A stretch of 33,989 nucleotides of DNA, from the NCBI GenBank assembly GCA_002842695.1, contig PHDT01000023.1, positions 1 to 33,989 of the forward strand, in the 5' to 3' direction. Each line of letters opens with the position of its first letter. Within the stretch, counting starts at the first letter, position 1. Positions 14,620 to 21,456 of the stretch are shown piece after piece. Made by a program: the position numbers and the translations under genes. This stretch comes from Bacteroidetes bacterium HGW-Bacteroidetes-10 (GTDB lineage Bacteria > Bacteroidota > Bacteroidia > Bacteroidales > UBA932). Under the pieces are notes generated by a model. That model was given only the letters and a program-made list of their open reading frames with translations, was not told where the DNA came from and ran no database searches.

Positions 14620-15924
14620 TTACTGTGATTTTTGATTCAGATAACTTATTGCCTCCGTAGATGCAGCTCCTGCAGAGAGGATTGAATCCGGAATATCCTT
14701 TGGACCTGTTGCTGCTCCGGCAACAAATACACCGTCAATAGAGGTTTTTGCAGGGCTGAGAAGCGGGTCGCTCTGTTTTACGAAGGAGAGACCATCCAGT
14801 TCCAGTTTGTGACTCTTGAAAAGATCTGCAGCCTCTTTGTTTGGCTTAACACCAACAGAGAGAACAACCATATCGTGTTCTGCCTCCTTTAGTTTGCCGG
14901 TTGCAACATCTTCATATCTGAGAGTAAGGTTTCCGTTCTCCTTCTCGGTAATTTTACCAATTTTTCCCTTTACGAAGCGGACACCCATTGAAACAGCCTG
15001 TTCGTAGAACTCATCGTATCCCTTGCCAAACGCCCTTATATCAATGTAGTAGATTGTAATGTCTGCCATTGGAAGAGCTCCCAGCAGAAGCTGAGCCTGC
15101 TTGATTGAGTACATGCAGCAGATTTGTGAACAGATTGGGTTTCCCATTGAATCATCTCTCGATCCGGCGCAAAGTACATAGGCAATTTTATCCGGAACTT
15201 TTCCGTCGCTTGAACGAAGAATAGTGTGGAAGGGACGGGTAGGGGCCAGGAGGCGCTCCATCTGAATAGATGTTATCACATTTTTGGCCGTGCCGTAGCT
15301 GTATCTCGGAACATTTGTGGGGTCGTACAGTCTGAATCCTGTTGCAACAATTGCAGTTTTAACATTGAAGATATACTCCTTTGGCTTCATTGTAAAGTCG
15401 ATGCAACCCGGAGGGCACACCTTTTCGCACGCTCCGCAAAGAGTACAGTTATCAATATCAATTGCAGCCACCTTTGGGCTGGCTATGCTGAAAGGTATGT
15501 AAACCGCCTTTCTTCCAACAAGACCATACTGGAACTGGTCCTTTACAATCACAGGACATGCCTGCTCACAGAGCTGACATGCAGTACAATCCTCAGCAAC
15601 CACATAACGTGGTCTCTGAGTCATTTTAACCACAAAACTCTGCTCCCCAAGTTTGTCAATTGAGGTTATATCACTCTCTGTAAAGATTTTGATATTCGGA
15701 TGGCGGGATATTTCAGATACTTTTGGTGTAGTGATACATGCAGAGCAGTCCAGTGTCGGAAACACCTTGCTGAGCATAATCATTTTACCTCCCACTGAAA
15801 GCCTGCTCTCCACAAGAACTACCTTGTAGCCATTGTTTGCAAGATTTAGAGCTGCCTCTCCTCCTGCAATTCCTCCTCCTATAACGATAGCATCATAAGT
15901 GAGGGTTATTGGTTCTTTTTGCAT
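14620..15924 (-). CDS. HdrA-like iron-sulfur flavoprotein (QmoA-like)
   Basis: 434 residues. FAD motif GGGIAGG is at 16-22, followed by ESRLSVGGKM and LDCSACITTPK (C60, C63). Two inserted ferredoxin clusters follow: C113, C116, C119, C123 and C160, C163, C166, C170, plus C174. Later come AGSRDD, CSQICCMYS and FVAGAATGPKDIPDSI, all HdrA hallmarks. It lacks both the N-terminal CxCG domain and the C-terminal ferredoxin of full HdrA, the complement of what its neighbour at 12878-14614 retains. Together the pair adds up to one full HdrA set. Six bases separate it from the MvhD-like gene. Function: flavin-based electron transfer within a Qmo/Hdr complex, inferred. Confidence 0.87.
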   Translation of the reverse strand: MQKEPITLTYDAIVIGGGIAGGEAALNLANNGYKVVLVESRLSVGGKMIMLSKVFPTLDCSACITTPKVSEISRHPNIKIFTESDITSIDKLGEQSFVVKMTQRPRYVVAEDCTACQLCEQACPVIVKDQFQYGLVGRKAVYIPFSIASPKVAAIDIDNCTLCGACEKVCPPGCIDFTMKPKEYIFNVKTAIVATGFRLYDPTNVPRYSYGTAKNVITSIQMERLLAPTRPFHTILRSSDGKVPDKIAYVLCAGSRDDSMGNPICSQICCMYSIKQAQLLLGALPMADITIYYIDIRAFGKGYDEFYEQAVSMGVRFVKGKIGKITEKENGNLTLRYEDVATGKLKEAEHDMVVLSVGVKPNKEAADLFKSHKLELDGLSFVKQSDPLLSPAKTSIDGVFVAGAATGPKDIPDSILSAGAASTEAISYLNQKSQ

Positions 15925-15929
15925 AATTC

Positions 15930-16325
15930 TTATTTGTCGGTTTTCAGTAAATACTCATTAAAACTCTTTACCTGCTTTACAAAAGATTCGCTGCACACAG
16001 AGCAGATTGCCGCCATTCTAAGGCGGGCTGGCTCTATGTTTTTTTCTCTCATAAGCTCATGTGTCTTTTCCACCAGGGCTCCGGTCTTTTCTGTGCAACT
16101 CTCGCCATACATGCAGTCGCTTCCGTCTGCGGCAATGAATACACCGTCAAAACCCTTTTCATAGGCTCTTAATATCCACCTTGGTTTGATCCCGCTTGAA
16201 CATGGTACAGCTATGGTATAAACCTGAGGAGGATAGTGCAGCTTAAGAAGTCCCGCCATGTCAATGGCGGGATCTGAGATCTTTTCAGTAGAGAAAACCA
16301 GGATTTTTGCACTCCTATTGCTCAT
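15930..16325 (-). CDS. MvhD-like small iron-sulfur protein, stand-alone
   Basis: 131 residues. Resembles the delta subunit of F420-nonreducing hydrogenase (MvhD), which links HdrA to a partner and also forms the C-terminal domain of QmoB. Seen: LLKLHYPPQVYTIAVPCSSGIKP with C42, RAYEKGFDGVFIAADGSDC with C71, GESC with C77, and C108/C111 in ICSVCSESF. The N-terminal FCCxWC-type cysteine block of typical MvhD is missing (FSTEKISDPA in its place), so the usual 2Fe-2S site may be altered or built with the C-terminal pair. It sits exactly where a split-off QmoB tail would be expected functionally, ahead of the two hdrA-like genes. Confidence 0.78.
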   Translation of the reverse strand: MSNRSAKILVFSTEKISDPAIDMAGLLKLHYPPQVYTIAVPCSSGIKPRWILRAYEKGFDGVFIAADGSDCMYGESCTEKTGALVEKTHELMREKNIEPARLRMAAICSVCSESFVKQVKSFNEYLLKTDK

Positions 16326-16336
16326 CTCTTTTACTG

Positions 16337-16597
16337 TTAAATTTCGTTCTTACGCATGTAGATTTTGAAGTAGCCGTTCTCCTCGATTGTTCCGAGGTAG
16401 TCATGCCCCTGTTTTGAACACCATTTTGGTATATCTACCTTGGTTCCTTCGTCTGCAGAAAGTACCTCCATAATCTCTCCCTCTTCAATGGTTCCAAGGG
16501 CTTTCTTTGCCTCGAGAAGTGGTCCCGGACATGCTGTTCCTCTTGCGTCTACACTTTTGCTTACTTCCAAAGCTCTTAGTTCTTCTGTTGTCATCAT
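16337..16597 (-). CDS. tusA: TusA-family sulfur carrier
   Basis: 86 residues. Small cytoplasmic protein that carries sulfane sulfur as a persulfide. The signature DARGTACPGPLLEAKKAL has the CPxP motif with C23 as acceptor. A second Cys lies in KWCSKQGHDYLG (C60), a motif frequent in dissimilatory-type TusA. Two ATG codons are adjacent (16597 and 16594); either could be used. It is 11 bp upstream of the MvhD-like gene and 49 bp after DsrE2, inside the Hdr operon, consistent with the tusA-dsrE2 pairing known from sulfur oxidisers. Confidence 0.92.
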   Translation of the reverse strand: MMTTEELRALEVSKSVDARGTACPGPLLEAKKALGTIEEGEIMEVLSADEGTKVDIPKWCSKQGHDYLGTIEENGYFKIYMRKNEI

Positions 16598-16646
16598 GAT
16601 AATTTATGTTTTAAGGTTTATTCTTATTTATTCAGGTTGTTTTATT

Positions 16647-17213
16647 TTATATGAAAAGCTGAGCTGCACTCTCTCCTGCATCTGCAGCAAATGTTGCTGC
16701 ACCTGCATATGATAAATGAGGATAGTCAATAAACTCCTCTTTTTTGAAGCCCATAAGACCCATTGACATTTCACATACTATTATCTCAATGCCCAGTTCG
16801 CCTGCGGTTTTAAACATATCGTCCAGTGAGAGAACATTGTTTTTTCTCATCAGATATTTAATCATTACAGGTCCCATTCCGCACATATTCATATTGGACA
16901 GTTTAAGCGAATTCTTCCCTTTTGGAAGCATGAAGCCAAACATTTTTGAGATGAAATCTTTTCCTTTGGGGCTCTTTTTTGGATCCCTCAATGCGCTAAG
17001 CGACCAGAAAGAGAAAAACATCTTCACTTTTGTGTCCATGGCAGCCGATGCTATGCCTATTATCATTGAGGCCATAACTTTGTCCAGGTCACCTGAAACA
17101 ACAGCCATTGAAAGCTGATCTTTTCTGCTGTTTTCGATTTTTGTGATCTTCTTTTTAAGTTTTTCCACCTGCTCCTGAAGTTGGTTAACTTCTTGTTTTA
17201 GTTGCTCTTGCAT
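16647..17213 (-). CDS. DsrE2-family protein
   Basis: 188 residues. The N-terminal 30 residues form a Gln/Lys/Glu coiled coil (LKQEVNQLQEQVEKLKKKI). The DsrE2 core follows: LSMAVVSGDLDKVMASMIIG, FFSFWSLSAL, MFGFMLPKG, NMNMCGMGP (C111) and IIVCEMSMGLMGF with C147, the conserved persulfide cysteine of this group. Some DsrE2 proteins are membrane-associated; here hydrophobic patches are moderate. First gene of the seven-gene operon and divergent from the regulator gene. Sulfur transfer with TusA is inferred from the family and the adjacency. Confidence 0.87.
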   Translation of the reverse strand: MQEQLKQEVNQLQEQVEKLKKKITKIENSRKDQLSMAVVSGDLDKVMASMIIGIASAAMDTKVKMFFSFWSLSALRDPKKSPKGKDFISKMFGFMLPKGKNSLKLSNMNMCGMGPVMIKYLMRKNNVLSLDDMFKTAGELGIEIIVCEMSMGLMGFKKEEFIDYPHLSYAGAATFAADAGESAAQLFI

Positions 17214-17257
17214 GATTAATTAAAAATGTAATTGATAGTGTCAATAATTTTGGTGCA

Positions 17258-17265
17258 CAAAGAAA
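17258..17265 (-). promoter_or_regulatory. Possible -7 box for the DsrE2-Qmo-like operon
   Basis: The minus strand reads TTTCTTTG, one mismatch from TAnnTTTG, 45 bp before the ATG. If used, the start is near 17254 and the operator at 17320-17335 would be centred near -73, about one helical turn further than the site in front of the SQR-like gene. Weak call. Confidence 0.35.
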
Positions 17266-17317
17266 TAGATAAATAGACCCGAAATGAAGTAAATGTGTAT
17301 GATATGGACATAGTTTT

Positions 17318-17351
17318 TTTGTGATGTAAATCACATTAATTTGTAACTTTG
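17318..17351 (+). promoter_or_regulatory. Predicted promoter of the regulator gene
   Basis: TTTG (17318-17321) and TAACTTTG (17344-17351) match the Bacteroidota -33 and -7 elements with a 22-bp spacer. The start codon at 17356 begins only 5 bp after the -7 box, so the transcript would be leaderless or nearly so. Confidence 0.55.
17320..17335. promoter_or_regulatory. Crp/Fnr-type operator between regulator and Qmo-like operon
   Basis: TGTGATGTAAATCACA is a perfect TGTGA-N6-TCACA palindrome. On the plus strand it overlaps the -33 region and spacer of the regulator promoter, a position expected to give autorepression. On the minus strand it lies upstream of the DsrE2 operon promoter, a position expected to activate. 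Confidence 0.72.
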
Positions 17352-17355
17352 CAGT

Positions 17356-18033
17356 ATGAAAAACAATTGCTCTCTTTGTGACTATAAATCTGCTGCCGCA
17401 CAGAAGCTCACTCCGGATGAATTAAAAAATCTGGCACCAAATTGTGTAACCGTTAAATTTAAAAAAGGAGACACAATCATCAGGCAGGGCACATACTCCA
17501 CAAATGTTGCCTACCTGAAGAAGGGTCTTGTCAAAATTCACATAGACGGACCATATCATGTGCAGGTTGTCAGAATTGTAAAGCCTCGCAATTATCTTGG
17601 TCTGCCCACAACATTCGGGGACAAAATCAATCAGTATTCTGTTACTGCTATTGATGAGTCGGAGGTTTGTTTTATCGATATCACAACATTCCGCCAGATG
17701 CTTCAGATGAATCCGGATTTCACAAATCAGATTATGCTTGAACTCTGTAAAAGCGAGCTGGAGTCATATCAGAAATGTGTTAACAGGACACAGAAACAGA
17801 TAAGAGGAAAACTTGCGGATGTTCTGCTCGATTTCGCAGATAATATTTTCAAGGCAGATACCTTTACTATCAATGTTACTCAGGAAGATCTGGGGAACCT
17901 GGTAGATGCCTCAAGAGAGAGTGTCTCCCGTGTAATGGCGGAGTTTTCAAAGGATGGAATAATTGAGATGAAGGGTAAACAGGTTAAAATTCTGGATAAA
18001 ACTTCGCTTCAGCTTATCAGCAAAAAAGGATAA
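17356..18033 (+). CDS. Crp/Fnr-family transcriptional regulator with FNR-like cysteines
   Basis: 225 residues. The N-terminus carries CSLC (C5, C8), then C30; the effector beta-roll spans about 30-120. C105 in SEVCFIDITTF aligns by eye with the fourth Fe-S cysteine of E. coli FNR (C122 in SMVCEIPFETL), so a 4Fe-4S oxygen or redox sensor is plausible. After a dimer helix comes the helix-turn-helix VTQEDLGNLVDASRESVSRVMAEF. Its recognition helix SRESVSR keeps R187, E188 and R192, the positions that in CRP read TGTGA. Both TGTGA palindromes in the window lie in front of sulfur operons, so these are the likely targets. Confidence 0.88.
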   Translation: MKNNCSLCDYKSAAAQKLTPDELKNLAPNCVTVKFKKGDTIIRQGTYSTNVAYLKKGLVKIHIDGPYHVQVVRIVKPRNYLGLPTTFGDKINQYSVTAIDESEVCFIDITTFRQMLQMNPDFTNQIMLELCKSELESYQKCVNRTQKQIRGKLADVLLDFADNIFKADTFTINVTQEDLGNLVDASRESVSRVMAEFSKDGIIEMKGKQVKILDKTSLQLISKKG

Positions 18034-18035
18034 AA

Positions 18036-18671
18036 ATGGATACAGGAATGCCCGGTGTGCCGGCAGAAAGCAGCGGCAGGAACTATTTCAAATATGGTCA
18101 GAATGAGATCTTGCATTTGAAGAGAGTATGTCCCAGGCTTTCAGAAACAATAGATGAAAAAGGCATTCTGGTAAGAGAGGTGGTTCCGGATCTCTTTACA
18201 GCTCTTATATCCAGTGTAACCTCACAGCAGATTTCCGGCAAAGCTGCCCAGACAATCTGGAGAAGGTTTTCTGAACTGGTTGGGGAGATAACCCCGGAGA
18301 GGATTCTAGCCATTAATCCGGATGACATCAGAAAGTGCGGAATATCAGGCCGCAAAACCGAATACATTACAGGAATTGCAAAAGCTGCGGCTGATGGAGT
18401 AATCAGCTTTGATGCCCTCCGCTCTATGGAGGACAGCGAGGTTATTGCTAAATTATCTGCACTCAGAGGGGTTGGTGTCTGGACAGCCGAGATGCTGCTT
18501 ATCTTCTCTTTGCAGAGACCCGATGTGCTTAGCTGGGGTGACCTGGCTATCAAGAAGGGAATTATGAAACTTTACGGGCTGGAGTCTCTCACAAGGGAGC
18601 AGTTTGAAGAGTACAGAAGGCTCTTCTCTCCGTACAACTCTGTTGCTTCTCTCTATCTCTGGGAAATTTGA
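18036..18671 (+). CDS. HhH-GPD DNA glycosylase (AlkA / 3-methyladenine type)
   Basis: 211 residues. Removes alkylated bases in base excision repair. Seen: SSVTSQQISGKAAQTIWRRF (helical domain), ISGRKTEYITGIAKA, the helix-hairpin-helix LSALRGVGVWTAEMLLIFSL and the following RPDVLSWGDLAIKKG with the catalytic aspartate D169. No Fe-S cysteine cluster at the C-terminus, unlike EndoIII or MutY. It starts 2 bp after the regulator stop and is almost certainly cotranscribed with it. Length is typical of the short AlkA-like proteins lacking the N-terminal domain of E. coli AlkA. Confidence 0.88.
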   Translation: MDTGMPGVPAESSGRNYFKYGQNEILHLKRVCPRLSETIDEKGILVREVVPDLFTALISSVTSQQISGKAAQTIWRRFSELVGEITPERILAINPDDIRKCGISGRKTEYITGIAKAAADGVISFDALRSMEDSEVIAKLSALRGVGVWTAEMLLIFSLQRPDVLSWGDLAIKKGIMKLYGLESLTREQFEEYRRLFSPYNSVASLYLWEI

Positions 18672-18699
18672 ATCTGATAAATCCAGGCGTATCTTTTTG

Positions 18700-19509
18700 C
18701 TAAAACTGCTTGTAAATTAGCCAGAATGACATTGCGCATACAGCCAGTGCAATGGCGTAATTTATAAATCTTGCACCAAGCTTTACGGCAAACTTAGAGG
18801 CAATAAATGCTCCTGTGACGTTGCCAATAGCATATATGAGCGCAACAGGCCAGTTAATCTGACCATGCCAGATGAAAATTGAGAGGGCAAGAGGTGTGTA
18901 GATAACAACTGCAAACTGCTTGATTCCGTTTGCCCTGAGAATATCCAGCCCCAGCATATAGAATGAGCCAAAGATTATAAGTATTCCCACTCCTGCGTGG
19001 GTGAATCCGCCGTAAGCCCCAATAAATACAAATGCAATGAACTTTAATACTCCAAATTTCCTGCTCCTTTTCTCCATTTCCGGGGTAATCACCCGTCCCT
19101 CTCTGCCTTTCTGACTGTAGAGCAGAAGTACTGCCATAATGGGCAGCATGATTCCCATTGCAACTTCCATCACGGCCGGATTGAGAACAGCAGCAGCCTG
19201 AGCACCTGCTATTGAGCCTATTGCTACAGGGATTCCGACTTTTGTTCCCAGACCCAGATCGAGATATCCGCTCTTTTTGAAAACGACAGATGAAACTGCA
19301 AACTGGGCAAGTACGCCTACCCGGCTTGTGCCGTTTGCCACATTAATGGGCATTCCCATTGCCATAAAGAGAGCATAGGAGAGGGCCGTGGCCATTCCTG
19401 CCAGGGTATTTACAAAGCCGACAAATATTCCCACTCCTATGAGTATGGCAATAATCCCTGCCGAAAAGGGATCGCTTGTAAGAAGGTAGTCTGCCAGGGA
19501 TGTAAACAC
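18700..19509 (-). CDS. TauE/SafE (TSUP) family membrane transporter
   Basis: 269 residues with about eight hydrophobic segments and no signal peptide. The family exports sulfite, sulfoacetate or other sulfonates, or takes up sulfur anions. Typical features: VGFVNTLAGMATALSYALFMAMGMPINVANGTSRVGVLAQF near the N-terminus and the repeat-related GAYGGFTHAGVGILIIFGSFYMLGLD half. It faces the regulator-glycosylase pair convergently. It has its own predicted promoter (TACATTTG, minus strand, 19553-19560). Proximity to the sulfur operons suggests a sulfur anion, probably sulfite or thiosulfate, but the substrate is not readable from sequence. Confidence 0.85.
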   Translation of the reverse strand: MFTSLADYLLTSDPFSAGIIAILIGVGIFVGFVNTLAGMATALSYALFMAMGMPINVANGTSRVGVLAQFAVSSVVFKKSGYLDLGLGTKVGIPVAIGSIAGAQAAAVLNPAVMEVAMGIMLPIMAVLLLYSQKGREGRVITPEMEKRSRKFGVLKFIAFVFIGAYGGFTHAGVGILIIFGSFYMLGLDILRANGIKQFAVVIYTPLALSIFIWHGQINWPVALIYAIGNVTGAFIASKFAVKLGARFINYAIALAVCAMSFWLIYKQF

Positions 19510-19552
19510 AGTCGGTTATGAATAATTTGTCCTGATTACTAAAATTTCCGGG

Positions 19553-19560
19553 CAAATGTA
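19553..19560 (-). promoter_or_regulatory. Predicted -7 box for the TauE/SafE gene
   Basis: The minus strand reads TACATTTG, a full TAnnTTTG match, 43 bp before the ATG at 19509. No TGTGA palindrome is seen near it, so it may not belong to the Crp/Fnr regulon. Confidence 0.5.
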
Positions 19561-19594
19561 ACAATAAACTGTGCCATTTTGTCCAGTTTAGCCA

Positions 19595-19640
19595 TTTGGC
19601 AAAAATTTTGTTACTACTTTTGCGGCCTGAAAAGGGCCGC
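19595..19640 (+). promoter_or_regulatory. grpE promoter and 5' hairpin
   Basis: TACTTTTG at 19615-19622 fits the -7 consensus, with TTTG at 19595-19598 upstream (short spacer). The predicted start falls within the hairpin GCGGCC (19622-19627) / GGCCGC (19635-19640), so the mRNA would begin with or just inside a stem-loop. No CIRCE element was seen. Confidence 0.45.
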
Positions 19641-19692
19641 GATTTTGCATTGCAAATAATTGAAGGCAAATTTTATAATTTCAAACAGAGAG

Positions 19693-20262
19693 ATGAAGGA
19701 ACATAAGAAGCACAAAGCAGAAGAGAGAGAAAATATCCATAAGGAGAGTATAAACGAAGAGAATCAGCCTGTACAGGAGGAGCAAAACGGGAATGCTGAG
19801 ACAAATCAGCCTCAGGAAAAGAGTGAGACAGACAAAATTGCTGAGCTCAACGACAGATATATCCGTCTTGTAGCTGAGTTTGACAACTATCGCAGACGTA
19901 CAGCCAAGGAGAGAATGGATCTGGTTGTGAATGCTGCTGAAGAGACAATTAAGGGACTTCTTCCTGTTCTTGATGATTTTGAAAGGGCTCTTGAGATGCT
20001 CCACAAGGCAGAGGGGGATCATTCCGTGGCTATTGAGGGTACTGAGCTCATTTACACTAAGCTTTCGGGTTACCTTGCGTCAAAGGGACTAAAGAAAATC
20101 GAGGCAAAGGGAGAGGTGCTTGATACAGATCTTCATGAGGCTGTGGCGCAGTTCCCGGCACCGGATGATTCAATGAAAAACAGAATTATAGAAGTTGTTC
20201 AGCAGGGATATAAACTTAACGAGAAAATTATCCGCTTTGCTAAAGTGGTAGTGGGAGTTTAA
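19693..20262 (+). CDS. grpE: Nucleotide exchange factor GrpE
   Basis: 189 residues from the ATG at 19693 (an upstream in-frame ATG at 19660 would add 11 residues without homology). Co-chaperone that releases ADP from DnaK. Highly charged, Glu/Gln-rich N-terminal tail and coiled coil to about residue 50. The core shows LNDRYIRLVAEFDNYRRRTAKE, LLPVLDDFERAL, and the C-terminal beta domain VAQFPAPD..KNRIIEVVQQGYKLNEKIIRFAKVVVG. It is 24 bp upstream of dnaJ. dnaK itself is not in the window, as is usual in Bacteroidales. Confidence 0.95.
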   Translation: MKEHKKHKAEERENIHKESINEENQPVQEEQNGNAETNQPQEKSETDKIAELNDRYIRLVAEFDNYRRRTAKERMDLVVNAAEETIKGLLPVLDDFERALEMLHKAEGDHSVAIEGTELIYTKLSGYLASKGLKKIEAKGEVLDTDLHEAVAQFPAPDDSMKNRIIEVVQQGYKLNEKIIRFAKVVVGV

Positions 20263-20286
20263 CATACCGGCATATAAATATTTACG

Positions 20287-21456
20287 ATGAGCAAAAGAGA
20301 TTATTACGAGGTTCTTGGTGTCACAAAAGGCGCGTCTGCAGAAGAGATAAAGAAGGCTTACCGCAAGATGGCCCTTAAATTTCACCCCGATAAAAATCCG
20401 GGTAACAAGGAGGCAGAAGAGAACTTTAAGGAGGCTGCCGAGGCCTATGATGTACTGAGTAATCCGGATAAAAAGTCGAGATATGATCAGTTTGGTCATG
20501 CGGGAATGAATGGTGCCAGCTCCGGAGGTTATGGCGGAGGCGGATTCTCTATGGATGATATTTTCAGCCAGTTTGGGGATATTTTCGGAGGCCATTTTGG
20601 CGGATTCGGCGGCGGATTCGGCGGTGGTGGATTTGGCGGAGGAAGCAGAGGCGGAAGAAGGGTAAACAGAGGTTCTGATATTCGTATCAGGGTTAAACTG
20701 GATCTGAAAGAGGTAGCACATGGTGCCGAGAAAAAAATCAAGATAAATAAACAGGTTCCCTGCGGAGAGTGTGATGGAAAGGGAGCTAAATCTGAAGCAG
20801 ATATTAAGACTTGCGCTACCTGTAACGGAAGCGGTCAGGTTTCAAGAGTTACCCAGACAATCCTTGGCAGAATGCAGACAGCCTCTGTATGTCCGTCATG
20901 CGGAGGAGAGGGAAAGACTATCACTAAGCCTTGCGGCAAATGTGGCGGCGACGGACTGGTTAAGGAGAGTGAGGAGATAACTTTCAAAATACCGGCAGGT
21001 GTTGCTCAGGGAATGCAGCTTACTGTTCAGGGAAAGGGAAACGCAGCTAAAAGGGGCGGTATAAACGGTGATCTTCTTGTTGTTATAGAAGAGGAGGAGC
21101 ATCAGGATTTTCAGAGAGACGGAAACGATATCATTTACACCCTCTTTATCTCCCTAACAGACGCAATTCTGGGCGGAGATGCAGAGATTCCTCACTTTGA
21201 CGGCAAACTGAGAATTAAAATTGATGCCGGAACCCAATCCGGAAAGATTCTTCGTCTCAGGGCCAAGGGGTTGCCGGATGTTAACGGATATGGTCACGGT
21301 GATCTGCTGGTTTACATTCAGATATGGACACCCAAAAAGCTGGATAAGCAAGAGCGTGAAATGCTTGAGAAATTCAGAACATCTGAGAATTTCAAACCTA
21401 ATCCATCAAAGGATGAGAGAAACTTCTTTGACAGGATGAAAAAAATATTTTCATAA
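20287..21456 (+). CDS. dnaJ: Chaperone protein DnaJ
   Basis: 389 residues. N-terminal J domain with the HPD tripeptide in [10 protein letters not shown], which stimulates DnaK ATPase. A Gly/Phe-rich linker (about 75-125, many GGGFGG units) follows. The zinc-binding region has four CxxCxGxG-type motifs: [24 protein letters not shown] and CGKCGGDG. The C-terminal substrate-binding domains follow. Full length. Its stop overlaps the ATG of the M23 peptidase gene by one base. Confidence 0.97.
   Translation: MSKRDYYEVLGVTKGASAEEIKKAYRKMALKFHPDKNPGNKEAEENFKEAAEAYDVLSNPDKKSRYDQFGHAGMNGASSGGYGGGGFSMDDIFSQFGDIFGGHFGGFGGGFGGGGFGGGSRGGRRVNRGSDIRIRVKLDLKEVAHGAEKKIKINKQVPCGECDGKGAKSEADIKTCATCNGSGQVSRVTQTILGRMQTASVCPSCGGEGKTITKPCGKCGGDGLVKESEEITFKIPAGVAQGMQLTVQGKGNAAKRGGINGDLLVVIEEEEHQDFQRDGNDIIYTLFISLTDAILGGDAEIPHFDGKLRIKIDAGTQSGKILRLRAKGLPDVNGYGHGDLLVYIQIWTPKKLDKQEREMLEKFRTSENFKPNPSKDERNFFDRMKKIFS

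Noticed and set aside
8746-17213. Canonical sulfate reduction or sHdr locus
   Set aside because: No dsrAB, aprAB, sat, HdrB (CCG domains), or lipoate-binding protein in the window; TusE has only one cysteine.
17320-17335. Classical FNR box (TTGAT-N4-ATCAA)
   Set aside because: The half-sites are TGTGA, which fits the CRP-like recognition helix instead.
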